From Teredinibacter sp. KSP-S5-2 (GTDB lineage Bacteria > Pseudomonadota > Gammaproteobacteria > Pseudomonadales > Cellvibrionaceae): a DNA stretch of 64,000 bases. How positions within the stretch are numbered: position 1 is the first letter of the stretch; each line of letters begins with the position of its first letter. Under the pieces are notes generated by a model. It ran no database searches. It was not told the origin of the DNA and saw nothing but the letters and a program-made list of their open reading frames with translations. The stretch spans positions 1,300,001 to 1,364,000 of the forward strand of contig NZ_CP120416.1 of the NCBI RefSeq assembly GCF_032773895.1, written 5' to 3'. The position numbers and the translations under genes were made by a program. Positions 38,001-46,406 of the stretch are shown here, one piece after another.

Positions 38001-38119
38001 CAACTTTCTTTACCCTTTACCTGGTTCCTGTTGCCTATCGTTACCTGGGTAAATACACCCATAGTCCTCATGCCAAGGAAAAACAATTACAACAGGAGTT
38101 GTCCGAGGACAAAATGTAG
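35009..38119 (+). CDS. RND-family efflux pump (HAE1/AcrB-like)
   Basis: The 1036-residue inner-membrane pump has 12 transmembrane helices in the usual 1+5+1+5 arrangement, with two large periplasmic loops. The proton-relay aspartates are visible in VVDDAIVVLENIHRR. The N-terminus SDVCIKRPVFASVISLLL is typical of the hydrophobe/amphiphile exporter group. It works with the adaptor gene just upstream. Substrate cannot be inferred. Only 70 nt separate it from the esterase gene. Confidence 0.95.
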   Translation: MIISDVCIKRPVFASVISLLLIVFGVIAFDRLPLREYPDIDSPVVSIRTDYPGAAASVVESRITQLIEDRVAGLEGIKFISSSSRDGRSNIDIEFDLSRNIDSAANDVRDRVSRIIDNLPVEADAPDVEKVDSNDDVIMWLNLTSDRMTVPQLTDYAERYLVDRFSIVDGVARVRVGGGQSYAMRVWVDRIKLAAHQLTVSDIEKALRAENIELPAGSFESVERQFAVRLERVFVDPENFRQLVLKRGDNGHLVRLSDVATVVKGTQEYRLDFRGNGETMVGIGITKQSTANTMEVARAAKLAASRIEALLPEGMAIKQSYDTSVFIEEAVDEVYKTLAIAISLVIFIIFLFLGSVRAMLVPAVTVPVSLIATFIIIWVMGFTVNLLTLLALVLAIGLVVDDAIVVLENIHRRMEEYGESALVAAYQGTRQVGFAVIATTAVLIAVFAPIAVIEGDIGRLFSEFALTMSAAVFFSSLVALTLSPVIASLFLKPHSGKHTLTETVDKTFIRLRNRYRKSLDVSLRHPWYVVGAFALVVASSVWLVKLLPSEYVVKEDRGAFFVLVNGPEGTSYQYMKKYMDEIEKRLMPFHENGEAERILVRAPRSFGGTISNFNSGIVIVVLSPWDERRPANEIMKEVREKLTDLPGVTVATIMRQGIGGRVGKPVEFVLGGGSYEELAQWRDTLVEAIQQDNPGLISIDSDYKETSPQIRVVIDYQRAADLGVSVQNIGRTLESMLASRRVTTYIDNGEEYDVLIEGIRDQQNNPQDLANIYVRSENSGKLIPLASLVDFQEFAASQTLNRFNRTRAITIEADLDDNLSLDRALEYLEIKTRELLPEYAVIDYKGRSRDFKYSTESNIWLFGLGVVVMFLVLAAQFESYISPFIITLTVPLAMAGGLLGLYLTGNTLNLYSQIGLVMLIGLAAKNGILLVEFANQLRDEGKQVGDAIVEAAEIRLRPIVMTSITTIAGSIPLVVSSGAGSEAREVLGVTLFSGVLVATFFTLYLVPVAYRYLGKYTHSPHAKEKQLQQELSEDKM

Positions 38120-38189
38120 CGTTGCGGTCACCGGTTTTTTCTGCACAATGTGCCGTCACATATAAATTATTCATTATGATGTCGGCGCA

Positions 38190-39104
38190 ATGCAGAGTAT
38201 TCGTAGTAAGTTAGTCCTTTGGTTAATCAAACATCGTCACTTTTTTAAATTCAAGCTCTCAGCCGATGTGGTGGACGAGCATTTTTCGGTTGAACAATTC
38301 CGTCAAGATATTGATAGGCTGAGTGCGAAAATGCGCACGCCGAAAGGTGTAATCATAGAAAAAATTGCTATAGGAAAAATACAAGCGGAATGGATTCGGC
38401 CCGTTGATACGTGCACAGACAAGGTACTTATGTACATTCACGGAGGCGGCTTTATTTCCGGTTCTTGTCTGACTCACCGTATGCACGTTGCAAAATTTGC
38501 CAACGAAAGTCGATTGCCCGCGCTGGTTTTTGATTATCGGCTAGCGCCTGAACATCCTTTTCCTGCCGCCTTGGAGGATTGCGAGGCTGTTTATACTTGG
38601 TTGTTGCAACAAGGTTTTACTGCGCAAAATATTGTTGTGGGAGGAGAATCTGCGGGAGCAACCTTAACGCTTTCGCTACTTTTGGCATTGAAAGAAAAGC
38701 AACTTGCCTTGCCTCGTGCTGCCTTTTCAATTTCCCCCGTGACGGATTTACGTTGTCTTGCAGATTCCTTCACTTATAACGCGAGTAAGGACATTGCGCC
38801 TATTGGATCCTGGAATCTTTGGACACAATATTATATTGCTGATCATGATCCAACTGACCCAATGTTATCCCCGCAGTTCGGTGACTTTCACGGCTTGCCG
38901 CCAGTGTATATTTGTGTTGGTTCCCACGAAATTCATTTGGATGACTGCCTGAATTTTGCTGCAAAAGCAAAAGAGCAGGGAGTGAAGGTCACCTTAAAAG
39001 TCTGGCCAAAAATGGTGCATGCTTTTCCGTTACTGTCGCCGTTATTTCCAGAAGCGAAACAGGCGTTAGCTGATATCTGCCGATTTATTCAGACACCGTG
39101 TTAA
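38190..39104 (+). CDS. Alpha/beta hydrolase, hormone-sensitive-lipase-type esterase
   Basis: The 304-residue cytoplasmic enzyme has the oxyanion-hole motif HGGGF, the nucleophile elbow GGESAGA, and a catalytic Asp/His arrangement in SHEIHLDD and MVHAF. These are features of the HSL esterase family, which hydrolyses short acyl esters. It follows the RND pump gene and converges on the sigma-54 regulator (6 nt between the ends). Substrate unknown. Confidence 0.9.
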   Translation: MQSIRSKLVLWLIKHRHFFKFKLSADVVDEHFSVEQFRQDIDRLSAKMRTPKGVIIEKIAIGKIQAEWIRPVDTCTDKVLMYIHGGGFISGSCLTHRMHVAKFANESRLPALVFDYRLAPEHPFPAALEDCEAVYTWLLQQGFTAQNIVVGGESAGATLTLSLLLALKEKQLALPRAAFSISPVTDLRCLADSFTYNASKDIAPIGSWNLWTQYYIADHDPTDPMLSPQFGDFHGLPPVYICVGSHEIHLDDCLNFAAKAKEQGVKVTLKVWPKMVHAFPLLSPLFPEAKQALADICRFIQTPC

Positions 39105-39110
39105 TCCGCC

Positions 39111-40406
39111 TTATGACTCCGGCTTTAATGCGGCCAGTTTTCGATACAGGGTTCGTTCGCTAATACCCAATGCCTTGGCTAAATCCCGTTGGTTGCCCTG
39201 AAAATGATACGAAACCTGTTTTAGATAATCCGCTTCCACAGAGACCAAAGATTTAATTGGCTCAAGTAAAAAGGTCGGTTCGATATTATTGGTGGCGATA
39301 TCCATGACCGGAGTGGTGGGGGTGATGTGCTGTAGTTGAATGTGGTTACCGTCCGCTAAAATGGTGGAGCGTTCAAGCAGGTTGCGTAATTCGCGAATAT
39401 TTCCGGGAAATTCTTGCTGCCGTAACCATTCCTCTGCTTCCTTGCTGAGTTTTTTGTGGTGTTTCCCTTTGTTCATACCTTTTAATAAGTGTCGGGCTAT
39501 TGCAGGAATATCGTCGCGTCTTTCTCTTAATGCTGGAATTTGGATTGGGAAGGGGCTGATTCGATAATACAAATCGTTACGGAAACTTTTTTCCTGCACC
39601 ATGGTATCGATGGATTTATGCGTGGCACAAATAAGGCGAAAATCCGAATGCTTTTCTTCCACGCTGCCCACCGGGCGAAAGGTGCCGGACTCAATTAAAC
39701 GCAATAGTTTTACTTGCAAGGCCAAAGGGACATCACCAATTTCGTCGAGAAACAAGGTTCCACCATGTGCGGCTTCGACCAGCCCCATTTTTCTATTTAA
39801 TGCACCGGTAAAGGCACCTTTTTCATGGCCAAACAATTCACTCTCAAAAAGCGTCTCCGTCAGGCCGGAGCATTCAACTGTCACAAATGGTTGATCGGCT
39901 CGAGCACTTTTTTCATGTAAATAACGGGCAGCCAGTTCTTTACCCGTGCCGGATTCGCCAAGTAATAAAACACTGATATCCGCTTTAGCTCCTCGGTTGA
40001 GCAGATTCAACATCTGGTTAAAGCTGGCGGTGTAGCCAATCATATGGCTGTCGTGTTGAACAAGCTCGTTAATCCGTTTCATCCGCTCAACAAAGTACTC
40101 GGTTTCTCCCCGCTGGTTTTGTATGGGAATCAACTCAACATCCACATGCTCTTTGCCATGTGAGGTATTGTGAATGTGCAAGACACGCTGAGTTTCGCCG
40201 GTTAACGATGCTTGTCGCAGAGGGCAGGATTCCCCAGCCTGGTCACAGGGTACCGAATAACCATGTGAAATCTGATAACAGGTGTGACCCACGGCACGCT
40301 GGTTAAATTCATCCAGGTAAGCGTTGTTCGCCGCAATAATTCGATAGTTGCGATCGAGCAGAATGGCGGGGTCTTGAATGACATTAAGAATGGTTGTGTC
40401 GGTCAT
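39111..40406 (-). CDS. Sigma-54-dependent activator with Cys-rich PAS sensor
   Basis: The 431-residue regulator has an N-terminal PAS domain holding an unusual Cys/His cluster, C43, H48, C54 and C61 ([20 protein letters not shown]). It also has an AAA+ central domain with Walker A GESGTGKE and the sigma-54 contact loop GAFTGA, and a Fis-type helix-turn-helix ([18 protein letters not shown]). The Cys cluster could bind a metal or iron-sulfur cluster or act as a redox switch. ATG 40406 is taken as start; a GTG at 40433 is possible. It is divergent from the cyd genes, and the spacer contains a sigma-54 promoter plus a repeated palindromic motif. Confidence 0.9.
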   Translation of the reverse strand: MTDTTILNVIQDPAILLDRNYRIIAANNAYLDEFNQRAVGHTCYQISHGYSVPCDQAGESCPLRQASLTGETQRVLHIHNTSHGKEHVDVELIPIQNQRGETEYFVERMKRINELVQHDSHMIGYTASFNQMLNLLNRGAKADISVLLLGESGTGKELAARYLHEKSARADQPFVTVECSGLTETLFESELFGHEKGAFTGALNRKMGLVEAAHGGTLFLDEIGDVPLALQVKLLRLIESGTFRPVGSVEEKHSDFRLICATHKSIDTMVQEKSFRNDLYYRISPFPIQIPALRERRDDIPAIARHLLKGMNKGKHHKKLSKEAEEWLRQQEFPGNIRELRNLLERSTILADGNHIQLQHITPTTPVMDIATNNIEPTFLLEPIKSLVSVEADYLKQVSYHFQGNQRDLAKALGISERTLYRKLAALKPES

Positions 40407-40444
40407 GGCCTTAGTCTGTGCCAGGATAATCACTGTGTCAATTC

Positions 40445-40466
40445 TGGCATGCCATATTTGGCATGC
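40445..40466. promoter_or_regulatory. Repeated GCATGC motif, candidate activator binding site
   Basis: TGGCATGC occurs twice (40445-40452 and 40459-40466), each with a self-complementary GCATGC, 14 nt apart. It lies about 100 nt upstream of the sigma-54 promoter, the distance expected of an upstream activator sequence. Confidence 0.5.
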
Positions 40467-40558
40467 GGTTCTGATTTCTTCTGCGTTTATTGGTCGTTAG
40501 TCGCTCTCTATACCTTGTTATTCCTGCTTATAACGGTTTTGTCACTTTTATTAGTAAA

Positions 40559-40576
40559 TTGGCATATAAGATGCAG
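40559..40576 (+). promoter_or_regulatory. Sigma-54 (-24/-12) promoter for the cyd operon
   Basis: TTGGCATATAAGATGCA has GG at 40561-40562 and GC at 40573-40574 with exactly 10 nt between, and matches TGGCA...TGCA. Transcription would start near 40586, about 45 nt before cydP. Confidence 0.7.
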
Positions 40577-40630
40577 TAAGTCATATCAAGTTCAAAATAA
40601 GCCAATTTAGTCATAAGAAAAGTCTAATGT

Positions 40631-40858
40631 ATGAATGCTAAACCCGGTGCACAAAGCTCAATCTTTGCCATACCTCTGGTTCGGGAGATATCCCTGGTAC
40701 TCATCGTGAAGCTGATTGCAATTGTGGTGATTCGTTGGCTGTTTTTTTCGCAACCGGTTGATTTGGGCAATAGCGAACAGGGAATCGATCAGCATTTCGG
40801 TTTGGGGGAGCAAAGCCCGGTTTCCGCTTCACAAGCTACTCATGGGGAATCTCTATGA
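40631..40858 (+). CDS. cydP: Cytochrome bd-associated small protein CydP
   Basis: The 75-residue protein has a short N-terminal cytoplasmic part ([15 protein letters not shown]), one membrane helix, and a Gly/Ser-rich tail. The position directly before cydA (ATGA overlap) and the REI.LVL.VKL...I..W.FF pattern match CydP. Its role in the oxidase is not well defined. Confidence 0.8.
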   Translation: MNAKPGAQSSIFAIPLVREISLVLIVKLIAIVVIRWLFFSQPVDLGNSEQGIDQHFGLGEQSPVSASQATHGESL

Positions 40859-42441
40859 TTGATGAATCCGTGGTGGACTTATCGCGTCTGCAATTTGCGA
40901 TAACCGCGTTTTACCATTTTTTATTTGTGCCGCTGACTTTGGGGTTGGCATTCATTCTCGCCATTATGGAATCTGTTTATGTCATGACAGGCAAGCAGGT
41001 ATACAAGGATATGGTGAAGTTCTGGGGCAAGTTATTCGGCATCAACTTTGCGCTCGGTGTCACGACCGGTTTAACCATGGAGTTTCAGTTTGGTACTAAC
41101 TGGGCTTATTACTCACACTATGTTGGTGACGTGTTTGGCGCGCCTTTAGCAATTGAAGGCTTGATGGCGTTTTTTCTTGAGTCGACATTTATCGGTTTGT
41201 TCTTTTTTGGCTGGGACAGATTAACCAAGCTACAGCATCTAGTGGTGACTTGGTTAGTGGCGTTGGGTTCCAATTTATCGGCTTTGTGGATTCTGATTGC
41301 CAATGGCTGGATGCAAAACCCGGTAGGTGCGGAATTTAACTTTGAAACCATGCGCATGGAAATGGCGAGTTTTTCCGATGTGATTTTTAATCCGGTTGCT
41401 CAGGTCAAGTTTGTACACACCGTTGCGGCGGGTTACGTCACCGGTGCCATGTTTGTATTGGCGATTTCCGCCTATTACATGCTGAACAAGCGCGACCTAC
41501 CTTTTGCCCGGCGTTCCTTCGCCATTGCATCCAGTTTTGGTATGGCGTCGATTTTGTCCGTTATTGTTTTAGGCGATGAATCTGGTTATGAGCTTGGGGA
41601 TGTTCAGGAAACCAAGTTAGCCGTTATTGAAGCGGAATGGGAAACGCACCCGGCGCCGGCGGCGTTTACGGTGGTGGGATTTCCAAATGAAGACACCATG
41701 ACCACCGACTTCGCGATAAAAATTCCCTTTGCTCTGGGATTAATTGCCACACGATCGATTGATGAAGAAGTGACAGGCATTAAGGATTTAATTGTTCGTC
41801 ATGAGCAGCGCATTCGCAATGGCATGGTGGCTTACGATTTATTGGAACAACTTAAATCGGGTGAGAAGAGTGCGGAAAACATTGATGCGTTTAATCGTGT
41901 TAAATCCGATTTAGGTTATGGCTTGTTGTTAAAGAAATATACGGAATCGGTTAGCGACGCATCGGAAGAACAAATAAAACAAGCTGCTCGGGATACCATT
42001 CCCGCTGTTGCGCCCATGTTTTGGAGTTTTCGTATTATGGTGGGCTTGGGCTTACTTATGCTGATCCTTATTGGCTTAAGTTTTTATCATGCCACCAAAC
42101 ACAACGCCGAGCATCAGCGTTGGTTGTTAAAAGCATTAATCATTTGCTTGCCCGCACCCTGGATTGCATCGGAAATGGGTTGGTTTGTTGCTGAGTTCGG
42201 GCGTCAGCCCTGGTCAATAGGGGAGGTCTTGCCCACTGCACTGTCGGTATCATCCCGTTCGGCTGGTGATCTCTGGCTGAGTCTTTCCGGTTTTATTATT
42301 TTTTACAGTGGCCTGCTTGTTGTGGAAATGTATTTAATGATTCGTTTTGCCCGCCTAGGGCCGAGTTCACTTGGAACCGGGCGTTATTACCACGAACAAA
42401 AGAATCTGGAAGAAGTAAACGCGGAGGTTGGCCATGCTTGA
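40855..42441 (+). CDS. cydA: Cytochrome bd quinol oxidase subunit I
   Basis: The 528-residue membrane protein carries quinol-oxidase hallmarks: the N-terminal [21 protein letters not shown] with a heme-ligand His, and the C-terminal [12 protein letters not shown] motif. A hydrophilic Q-loop of normal size lies between. It oxidises quinol and reduces oxygen at very low concentrations. Start overlaps cydP (ATGA), and the 3' end overlaps cydB by 8 nt. Confidence 0.97.
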   Translation: MIDESVVDLSRLQFAITAFYHFLFVPLTLGLAFILAIMESVYVMTGKQVYKDMVKFWGKLFGINFALGVTTGLTMEFQFGTNWAYYSHYVGDVFGAPLAIEGLMAFFLESTFIGLFFFGWDRLTKLQHLVVTWLVALGSNLSALWILIANGWMQNPVGAEFNFETMRMEMASFSDVIFNPVAQVKFVHTVAAGYVTGAMFVLAISAYYMLNKRDLPFARRSFAIASSFGMASILSVIVLGDESGYELGDVQETKLAVIEAEWETHPAPAAFTVVGFPNEDTMTTDFAIKIPFALGLIATRSIDEEVTGIKDLIVRHEQRIRNGMVAYDLLEQLKSGEKSAENIDAFNRVKSDLGYGLLLKKYTESVSDASEEQIKQAARDTIPAVAPMFWSFRIMVGLGLLMLILIGLSFYHATKHNAEHQRWLLKALIICLPAPWIASEMGWFVAEFGRQPWSIGEVLPTALSVSSRSAGDLWLSLSGFIIFYSGLLVVEMYLMIRFARLGPSSLGTGRYYHEQKNLEEVNAEVGHA

Positions 42442-43570
42442 TTATGAAATGCTGAAAATTATCTGGTGGTGTTTAATCGGTGTTTTATTAATTGGCTTTG
42501 CCGTTACCGATGGCTTTGATATGGGGGCGGTTGCACTGATTCGGTTTGTCGGTCGTACCGACGATGAACGGCGTGTCGTATTAAATACGGTTGGCCCTCA
42601 TTGGGATGGCAATCAGGTTTGGTTTATTACTGCAGGCGGCGCTATTTTTGCCGCCTGGCCTATTGTTTATGCGGTGGCTTTTAGTGGTTTGTACTGGGCA
42701 TTGCTTCTGGTGTTGTTTGCACTGTTTTTTCGACCGGTTGGTTTTGAGTATCGGTCAAAAATAGAGGATCTTCGCTGGCGTACTGCATGGGATTGGCTAA
42801 TGACAGCAGGCAGTGCGATTCCCGCTTTGGTTTTTGGTGTTGCCTTTGGCAATTTATTTTTGGGTTTACCTTTTGTGCTGGATGAGTACATGCACAGTGC
42901 CTATGAAGGAACTTTCTGGCAATTGCTTTCTCCCTTCGCGGTATTGTGTGGCGTAGTGAGTCTGGCAATGTTAATTATGCATGGTGGTTGCTATTTGCAA
43001 ATGCGAACAAACGGCGAACTGGCACAACGTGCAGTGAAAGCGACAATGATCTCTGCAAGCGTTACGCTGGTCGCATTTGTTCTCGCCGGCGTATGGGTGG
43101 CAAACATAAAAGGTTTTGTTGTGACCGAAATGGTTGATCCGCAGTTGGCAATGTCTCCGCTGGATAAAAATGTTGTAACTGCCGACGGTGCCTGGCTAAA
43201 TAATTATTCTGCCATGCCTTTAACCATGCTTGCGCCGATTAGTGCAATTTGTGCTTTGTTGCTCACTTTGGCTTTTAGCGTGTTTAAACGTGCGGGCTGG
43301 GCCTTTTTCTTCAGCTCCGTTGCGTTAGCGGGAATTATTTTGACTGCCGGGCTGAGTCTGTTTCCATTTATTATGCCGTCCAGCATTAACCCGGATTTTA
43401 GTTTAACCTTGTGGGATGTGGTGTCGAGTAAATTGACCTTAACTGTTATGTTTTGGGTGGCGGTTATTTTTGTTCCTATAGTTTTGAGTTATACCCTGTG
43501 GGGATACGTGAAAATGTGGCGAAAATTAGATACTGATTTTATTGAAAACAATCGTCTTGGAACCTATTAA
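42434..43570 (+). CDS. cydB: Cytochrome bd quinol oxidase subunit II
   Basis: The 378-residue membrane protein has the family opening [21 protein letters not shown] and VTDGFDMG, then multiple helices and [15 protein letters not shown] 42434 overlaps the cydA end and has GGAGG upstream; the frame is open from 42428. It is the structural partner of CydA. Confidence 0.97.
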   Translation: MLDYEMLKIIWWCLIGVLLIGFAVTDGFDMGAVALIRFVGRTDDERRVVLNTVGPHWDGNQVWFITAGGAIFAAWPIVYAVAFSGLYWALLLVLFALFFRPVGFEYRSKIEDLRWRTAWDWLMTAGSAIPALVFGVAFGNLFLGLPFVLDEYMHSAYEGTFWQLLSPFAVLCGVVSLAMLIMHGGCYLQMRTNGELAQRAVKATMISASVTLVAFVLAGVWVANIKGFVVTEMVDPQLAMSPLDKNVVTADGAWLNNYSAMPLTMLAPISAICALLLTLAFSVFKRAGWAFFFSSVALAGIILTAGLSLFPFIMPSSINPDFSLTLWDVVSSKLTLTVMFWVAVIFVPIVLSYTLWGYVKMWRKLDTDFIENNRLGTY

Positions 43571-43582
43571 GGGAGAAAAATT

Positions 43583-43690
43583 ATGTGGTATTTTACCTGG
43601 ATTCTTGGTGTGCTATTGGCCTGCTCTTTTGGCATTGTTAATGCTCTGTGGCTTGAGGTGAATGAAAACCTGGATAGGGAATCAGAATAA
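43583..43690 (+). CDS. cydX: Cytochrome bd small subunit CydX
   Basis: The 35-residue single-helix peptide reads MWYFTWILGVLLACSFGIVN followed by ALWLE, nearly identical in pattern to CydX, which stabilises the heme b595/d region. GGGAG lies 8 nt before the ATG, 12 nt after the cydB stop. It is short enough to be missed by ordinary gene callers. Confidence 0.93.
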   Translation: MWYFTWILGVLLACSFGIVNALWLEVNENLDRESE

Positions 43691-43695
43691 TCCAT

Positions 43696-44010
43696 ATGAG
43701 CGGGAATCATTCTTATTTCAGCATTGAAAGTCTGAGTTGTTGGTATTGGAAAACCGTTTACGCATTCCCTGTGCGCCTATTAACATTTTTCGTATCTTTT
43801 CTTTTTGCTGGTATTACTTTGGCGATGCCGTTGTGGTTAACTGAAGATGCCGTTAACCACGATATGATCAGTTTGGGAATGCTTGGTATGAGTGCTGGTT
43901 TTGTTGTTGGCGTTGGGTATATCCCCGAATTTTGGTTATGGCGAATTCTTTTTAACCCTTTTTCTGCCTGGTTGTTAATGGGTGTTGTTGTGTTAGGGGT
44001 GATTTTTTGA
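43696..44010 (+). CDS. ybgE: YbgE-family protein of the cyd operon
   Basis: The 104-residue protein has three predicted membrane helices. Its C-terminal half (LGMLGMSAGFVVGVGYIPE, then LWRILFNPFSAWLLM) matches the Cyd operon protein YbgE. Function unknown. It begins 5 nt after cydX, so it is part of the same transcript. Confidence 0.75.
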   Translation: MSGNHSYFSIESLSCWYWKTVYAFPVRLLTFFVSFLFAGITLAMPLWLTEDAVNHDMISLGMLGMSAGFVVGVGYIPEFWLWRILFNPFSAWLLMGVVVLGVIF

Positions 44011-44051
44011 GAATAAAGATATAAATAAAAAATAGTTTAGAGGAATACAAA

Positions 44052-44642
44052 ATGCGCACTTTTTTACGTACCACATTGGCGATTGGGGCAGGAGTATTTT
44101 TCACCGGGTCTTTATTCGTTGTTGCTGAACCACCTGTAACACCGCCAGAAAGTAAAATGGATCAAATTGAGTTTGATCGGCAGGCGATGGCTAAGATCCG
44201 AAGCTTCGCCATAGAATTAAAAACCCGATTAAAAACCGGGATTCAGGATGGTGGCCCTACGAAAGCCATTGCAGTATGTCATGAAGAAGCGGAGAAGATC
44301 GCTGCCAAGCACAGTGAACAGGGCTGGTTGGTTCGTCGTGTGTCAGACCGTCCGCGCAACCCGAATAATGCTGCGCAAGGGTGGGAAGGTAAAATGTTAA
44401 CGGATCTGAAAAAAAACTACGATGTTGGTAGTGAGAAAAAATACTTGTCCGAACAGGTTGGTAATGAGTTTCGGTTGATGAAAAGCATCGCTATTGACGC
44501 CGTGTGTTTGACCTGCCATGGAGAAAACATTCAGGGAGAGTTAAAGGATAAGTTGGACGCCTTGTATCCGAATGATCTTGCCCGAGGGTATAAGATGGAG
44601 GATTTTCGTGGTGCTTTTTCCGTGACCTATACCGCTGAATAA
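44052..44642 (+). CDS. Periplasmic DUF3365 (Tll0287-like) c-type heme protein
   Basis: The 196-residue product has a signal peptide (MRTFLRTTLAIGAGVFFTGS) and one covalent heme motif CLTCH (C152, C155, H156) in a domain of the Tll0287/DUF3365 type (ICAVCHEEAEKIAAKHSE-like helix, then VRRVSDRPRNPNN). Such domains serve as redox or gas sensors, alone or fused to kinases. GAGGAA lies 6 nt before the ATG. It follows ybgE by 41 nt and may extend the cyd transcript. A stem-loop follows. Confidence 0.85.
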   Translation: MRTFLRTTLAIGAGVFFTGSLFVVAEPPVTPPESKMDQIEFDRQAMAKIRSFAIELKTRLKTGIQDGGPTKAIAVCHEEAEKIAAKHSEQGWLVRRVSDRPRNPNNAAQGWEGKMLTDLKKNYDVGSEKKYLSEQVGNEFRLMKSIAIDAVCLTCHGENIQGELKDKLDALYPNDLARGYKMEDFRGAFSVTYTAE

Positions 44643-44667
44643 CGATTTATGTGAGCTTAAACCCAGC

Positions 44668-44697
44668 AATCGTCTCTTTGCTAAAAGGAGGCGATTT
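44668..44697 (+). terminator. Imperfect stem-loop after the heme protein gene
   Basis: AATCGTCTCTTT (44668-44679) pairs imperfectly with AAAGGAGGCGATT (44684-44696), followed by TTGTC. It could end the cyd transcript. Confidence 0.5.
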
Positions 44698-45015
44698 GTC
44701 AAAGTCGGATTCCATTCAGGTTTTATCCCTTGTGTTCCTCTCTCTGTTCAAATTGACCGATTAAATTCTTGCTAAAAACCAACAAAGCGTGTAAATAGCA
44801 TGGTTTCGCCCAGGTTGAAACTGCGCTGCCGAATCCGTCAGGATCTGTTGTGCCCGAGCATCGTTCAGTGTTCAACTCCAACTGTTTAAATCCAATTGCG
44901 CATTCATCTTGTTTTGCCTATAGCGGAGCAAGCCTGTATGTTTTGCTATTGCAATAGCAGTGGGCTTTTCTTCATTTAGCTTTGTGTTTGGATTGTTGGG
45001 GCTGGGTAAGACTTT
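44698..45015. other. 318-nt intergenic region
   Basis: No gene supported. It presumably holds the promoter of mgtC and the 2OG oxygenase gene, but I see no convincing box or repeat. Confidence 0.45.
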
Positions 45016-45519
45016 ATGAATATAACAACCATACTTTCTGTAATAACCGATGTATCGCCTTTTGAATGGCACTCCATAGGTGCGTCAGTATTTTGTGGTG
45101 CTGTTGTCGGATTGGAGCGGCAAATACGTGGCAAGCCGGTTGGTATTCGCACATCCTCGCTCATTACCCTTGGAACTTATTTATTTATTACCAGTGCCTT
45201 CTTGTTACAAGGTGAGATTGTGGATCCGTCCCGCGTTATCGGCCAGGTAATTACCGGTATTGGTTTCCTTGGGGCTGGGGTAATGTTGGCTAAAGACGGT
45301 GCAGTGGTGGGTGTGACTTCTGCTGCAACAATTTGGGTTCTGGCGTCCCTTGGTGTAATGATTGGCGTGGGCTATTTGATTCCCGCAATAAAGCTCTCGC
45401 TTTTGGTGGTGGCCATTTTATATGGCGTCGATGTATTGGAAGACCGTTTAAAGGTTCTGAGCCGTGGCGTTCATTCGCGGGTTAAGTTTTCTTTTTATAA
45501 AGGACAGCAAAATAAATGA
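45016..45519 (+). CDS. MgtC/SapB-family membrane protein
   Basis: The 167-residue protein has four to five membrane helices with the family motif AVVGLERQIRGKPVGIRTSS and an ITGIGFLGAGVMLAKDGAVVGV block. MgtC proteins help growth in low magnesium or acid and modulate the F-type ATPase in some bacteria. Its stop overlaps the start of the 2OG oxygenase gene by ATGA, so the two are coupled. Confidence 0.88.
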   Translation: MNITTILSVITDVSPFEWHSIGASVFCGAVVGLERQIRGKPVGIRTSSLITLGTYLFITSAFLLQGEIVDPSRVIGQVITGIGFLGAGVMLAKDGAVVGVTSAATIWVLASLGVMIGVGYLIPAIKLSLLVVAILYGVDVLEDRLKVLSRGVHSRVKFSFYKGQQNK

Positions 45520-46187
45520 ACGCATTATCTCAATCTGTTTCAGAGGTTGATGGTTTCAATGAAGATACGCTGTTCGCACGTATTGCAGAGGATATTTTAC
45601 AAACAGGCTATAGCATAAATCCGGCAGCGCTCCCGCCAACTTTGACCGAAGCTCTGTACCGCCATTCGCAACTCATGAGCCCGTCACAATTTGTCTCTGC
45701 TGGCATAGGTCGGGCGGATGACTATTTAAAGAATGATTTTGTCCGTACCGATGAAATATGCTGGATAACAGGTGAGTCTGAAGCAGGCACAGCCTGGTTA
45801 CACTGGTGTGCGGAATTACAAAAATACCTAAATCGCCGCTTATTTCTTGGCTTGTTCTCCTTTGAGAGTCACTTTGCACATTACAAAGCGGGCGACTTTT
45901 ATAAGCGTCATGTGGATGCCTTTAAAGGCGAAAGTAATCGCAAATTATCGGTAGTGGTGTATTTGAACTCCAACTGGTACACCGAGGATGGTGGGGAGTT
46001 GGTGATATACCAGAACTGGCAGGAGGAGAAAGGTATTCGGGTAACGCCCTTGATGGGAACTGTTGTGGTTTTCCTCAGTGAGGAGTTTCCCCATGAGGTT
46101 CTGCCAGCCAAGCGGGACCGGTATTCCATCGCCGGGTGGTTCAGGGTGAATACGTCAGTGGCGGAAAGAGTCGACCCTCCTCAATAG
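45516..46187 (+). CDS. 2-oxoglutarate/Fe(II) oxygenase, prolyl-4-hydroxylase-like
   Basis: The 223-residue protein has the iron triad H-x-D (FYKRHVDAF) and a distal His (FPHEVLPA) followed by the 2-oxoglutarate-binding Arg (RDRYSIAGWFR). GGELVIYQNW between them is typical of the SM-20/PKHD group. It probably hydroxylates a protein side chain in the cytoplasm. The coupling to mgtC is odd, and I know of no established link. Confidence 0.9.
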   Translation: MNALSQSVSEVDGFNEDTLFARIAEDILQTGYSINPAALPPTLTEALYRHSQLMSPSQFVSAGIGRADDYLKNDFVRTDEICWITGESEAGTAWLHWCAELQKYLNRRLFLGLFSFESHFAHYKAGDFYKRHVDAFKGESNRKLSVVVYLNSNWYTEDGGELVIYQNWQEEKGIRVTPLMGTVVVFLSEEFPHEVLPAKRDRYSIAGWFRVNTSVAERVDPPQ

Positions 46188-46406
46188 CCTGCCAGATGTT
46201 GGTTTTCTGTCCAGTTTGGCGTTTGTAGGCTAGGGTTAGTATATAGGACGCTCTGAATAACCCCATATATCTCAAGCTTATTTTCCGGCCTCAGGGGTAA
46301 ATCAAAAATCCTATAGGCGGTGGCAGGTGTCCCATTTACCTGGCTTGGTTGTTCAGGCTAATGGGGCCCGTTTCCCTTTCGTTGATCTTGGCGGGAGGCA
46401 TTAAGC

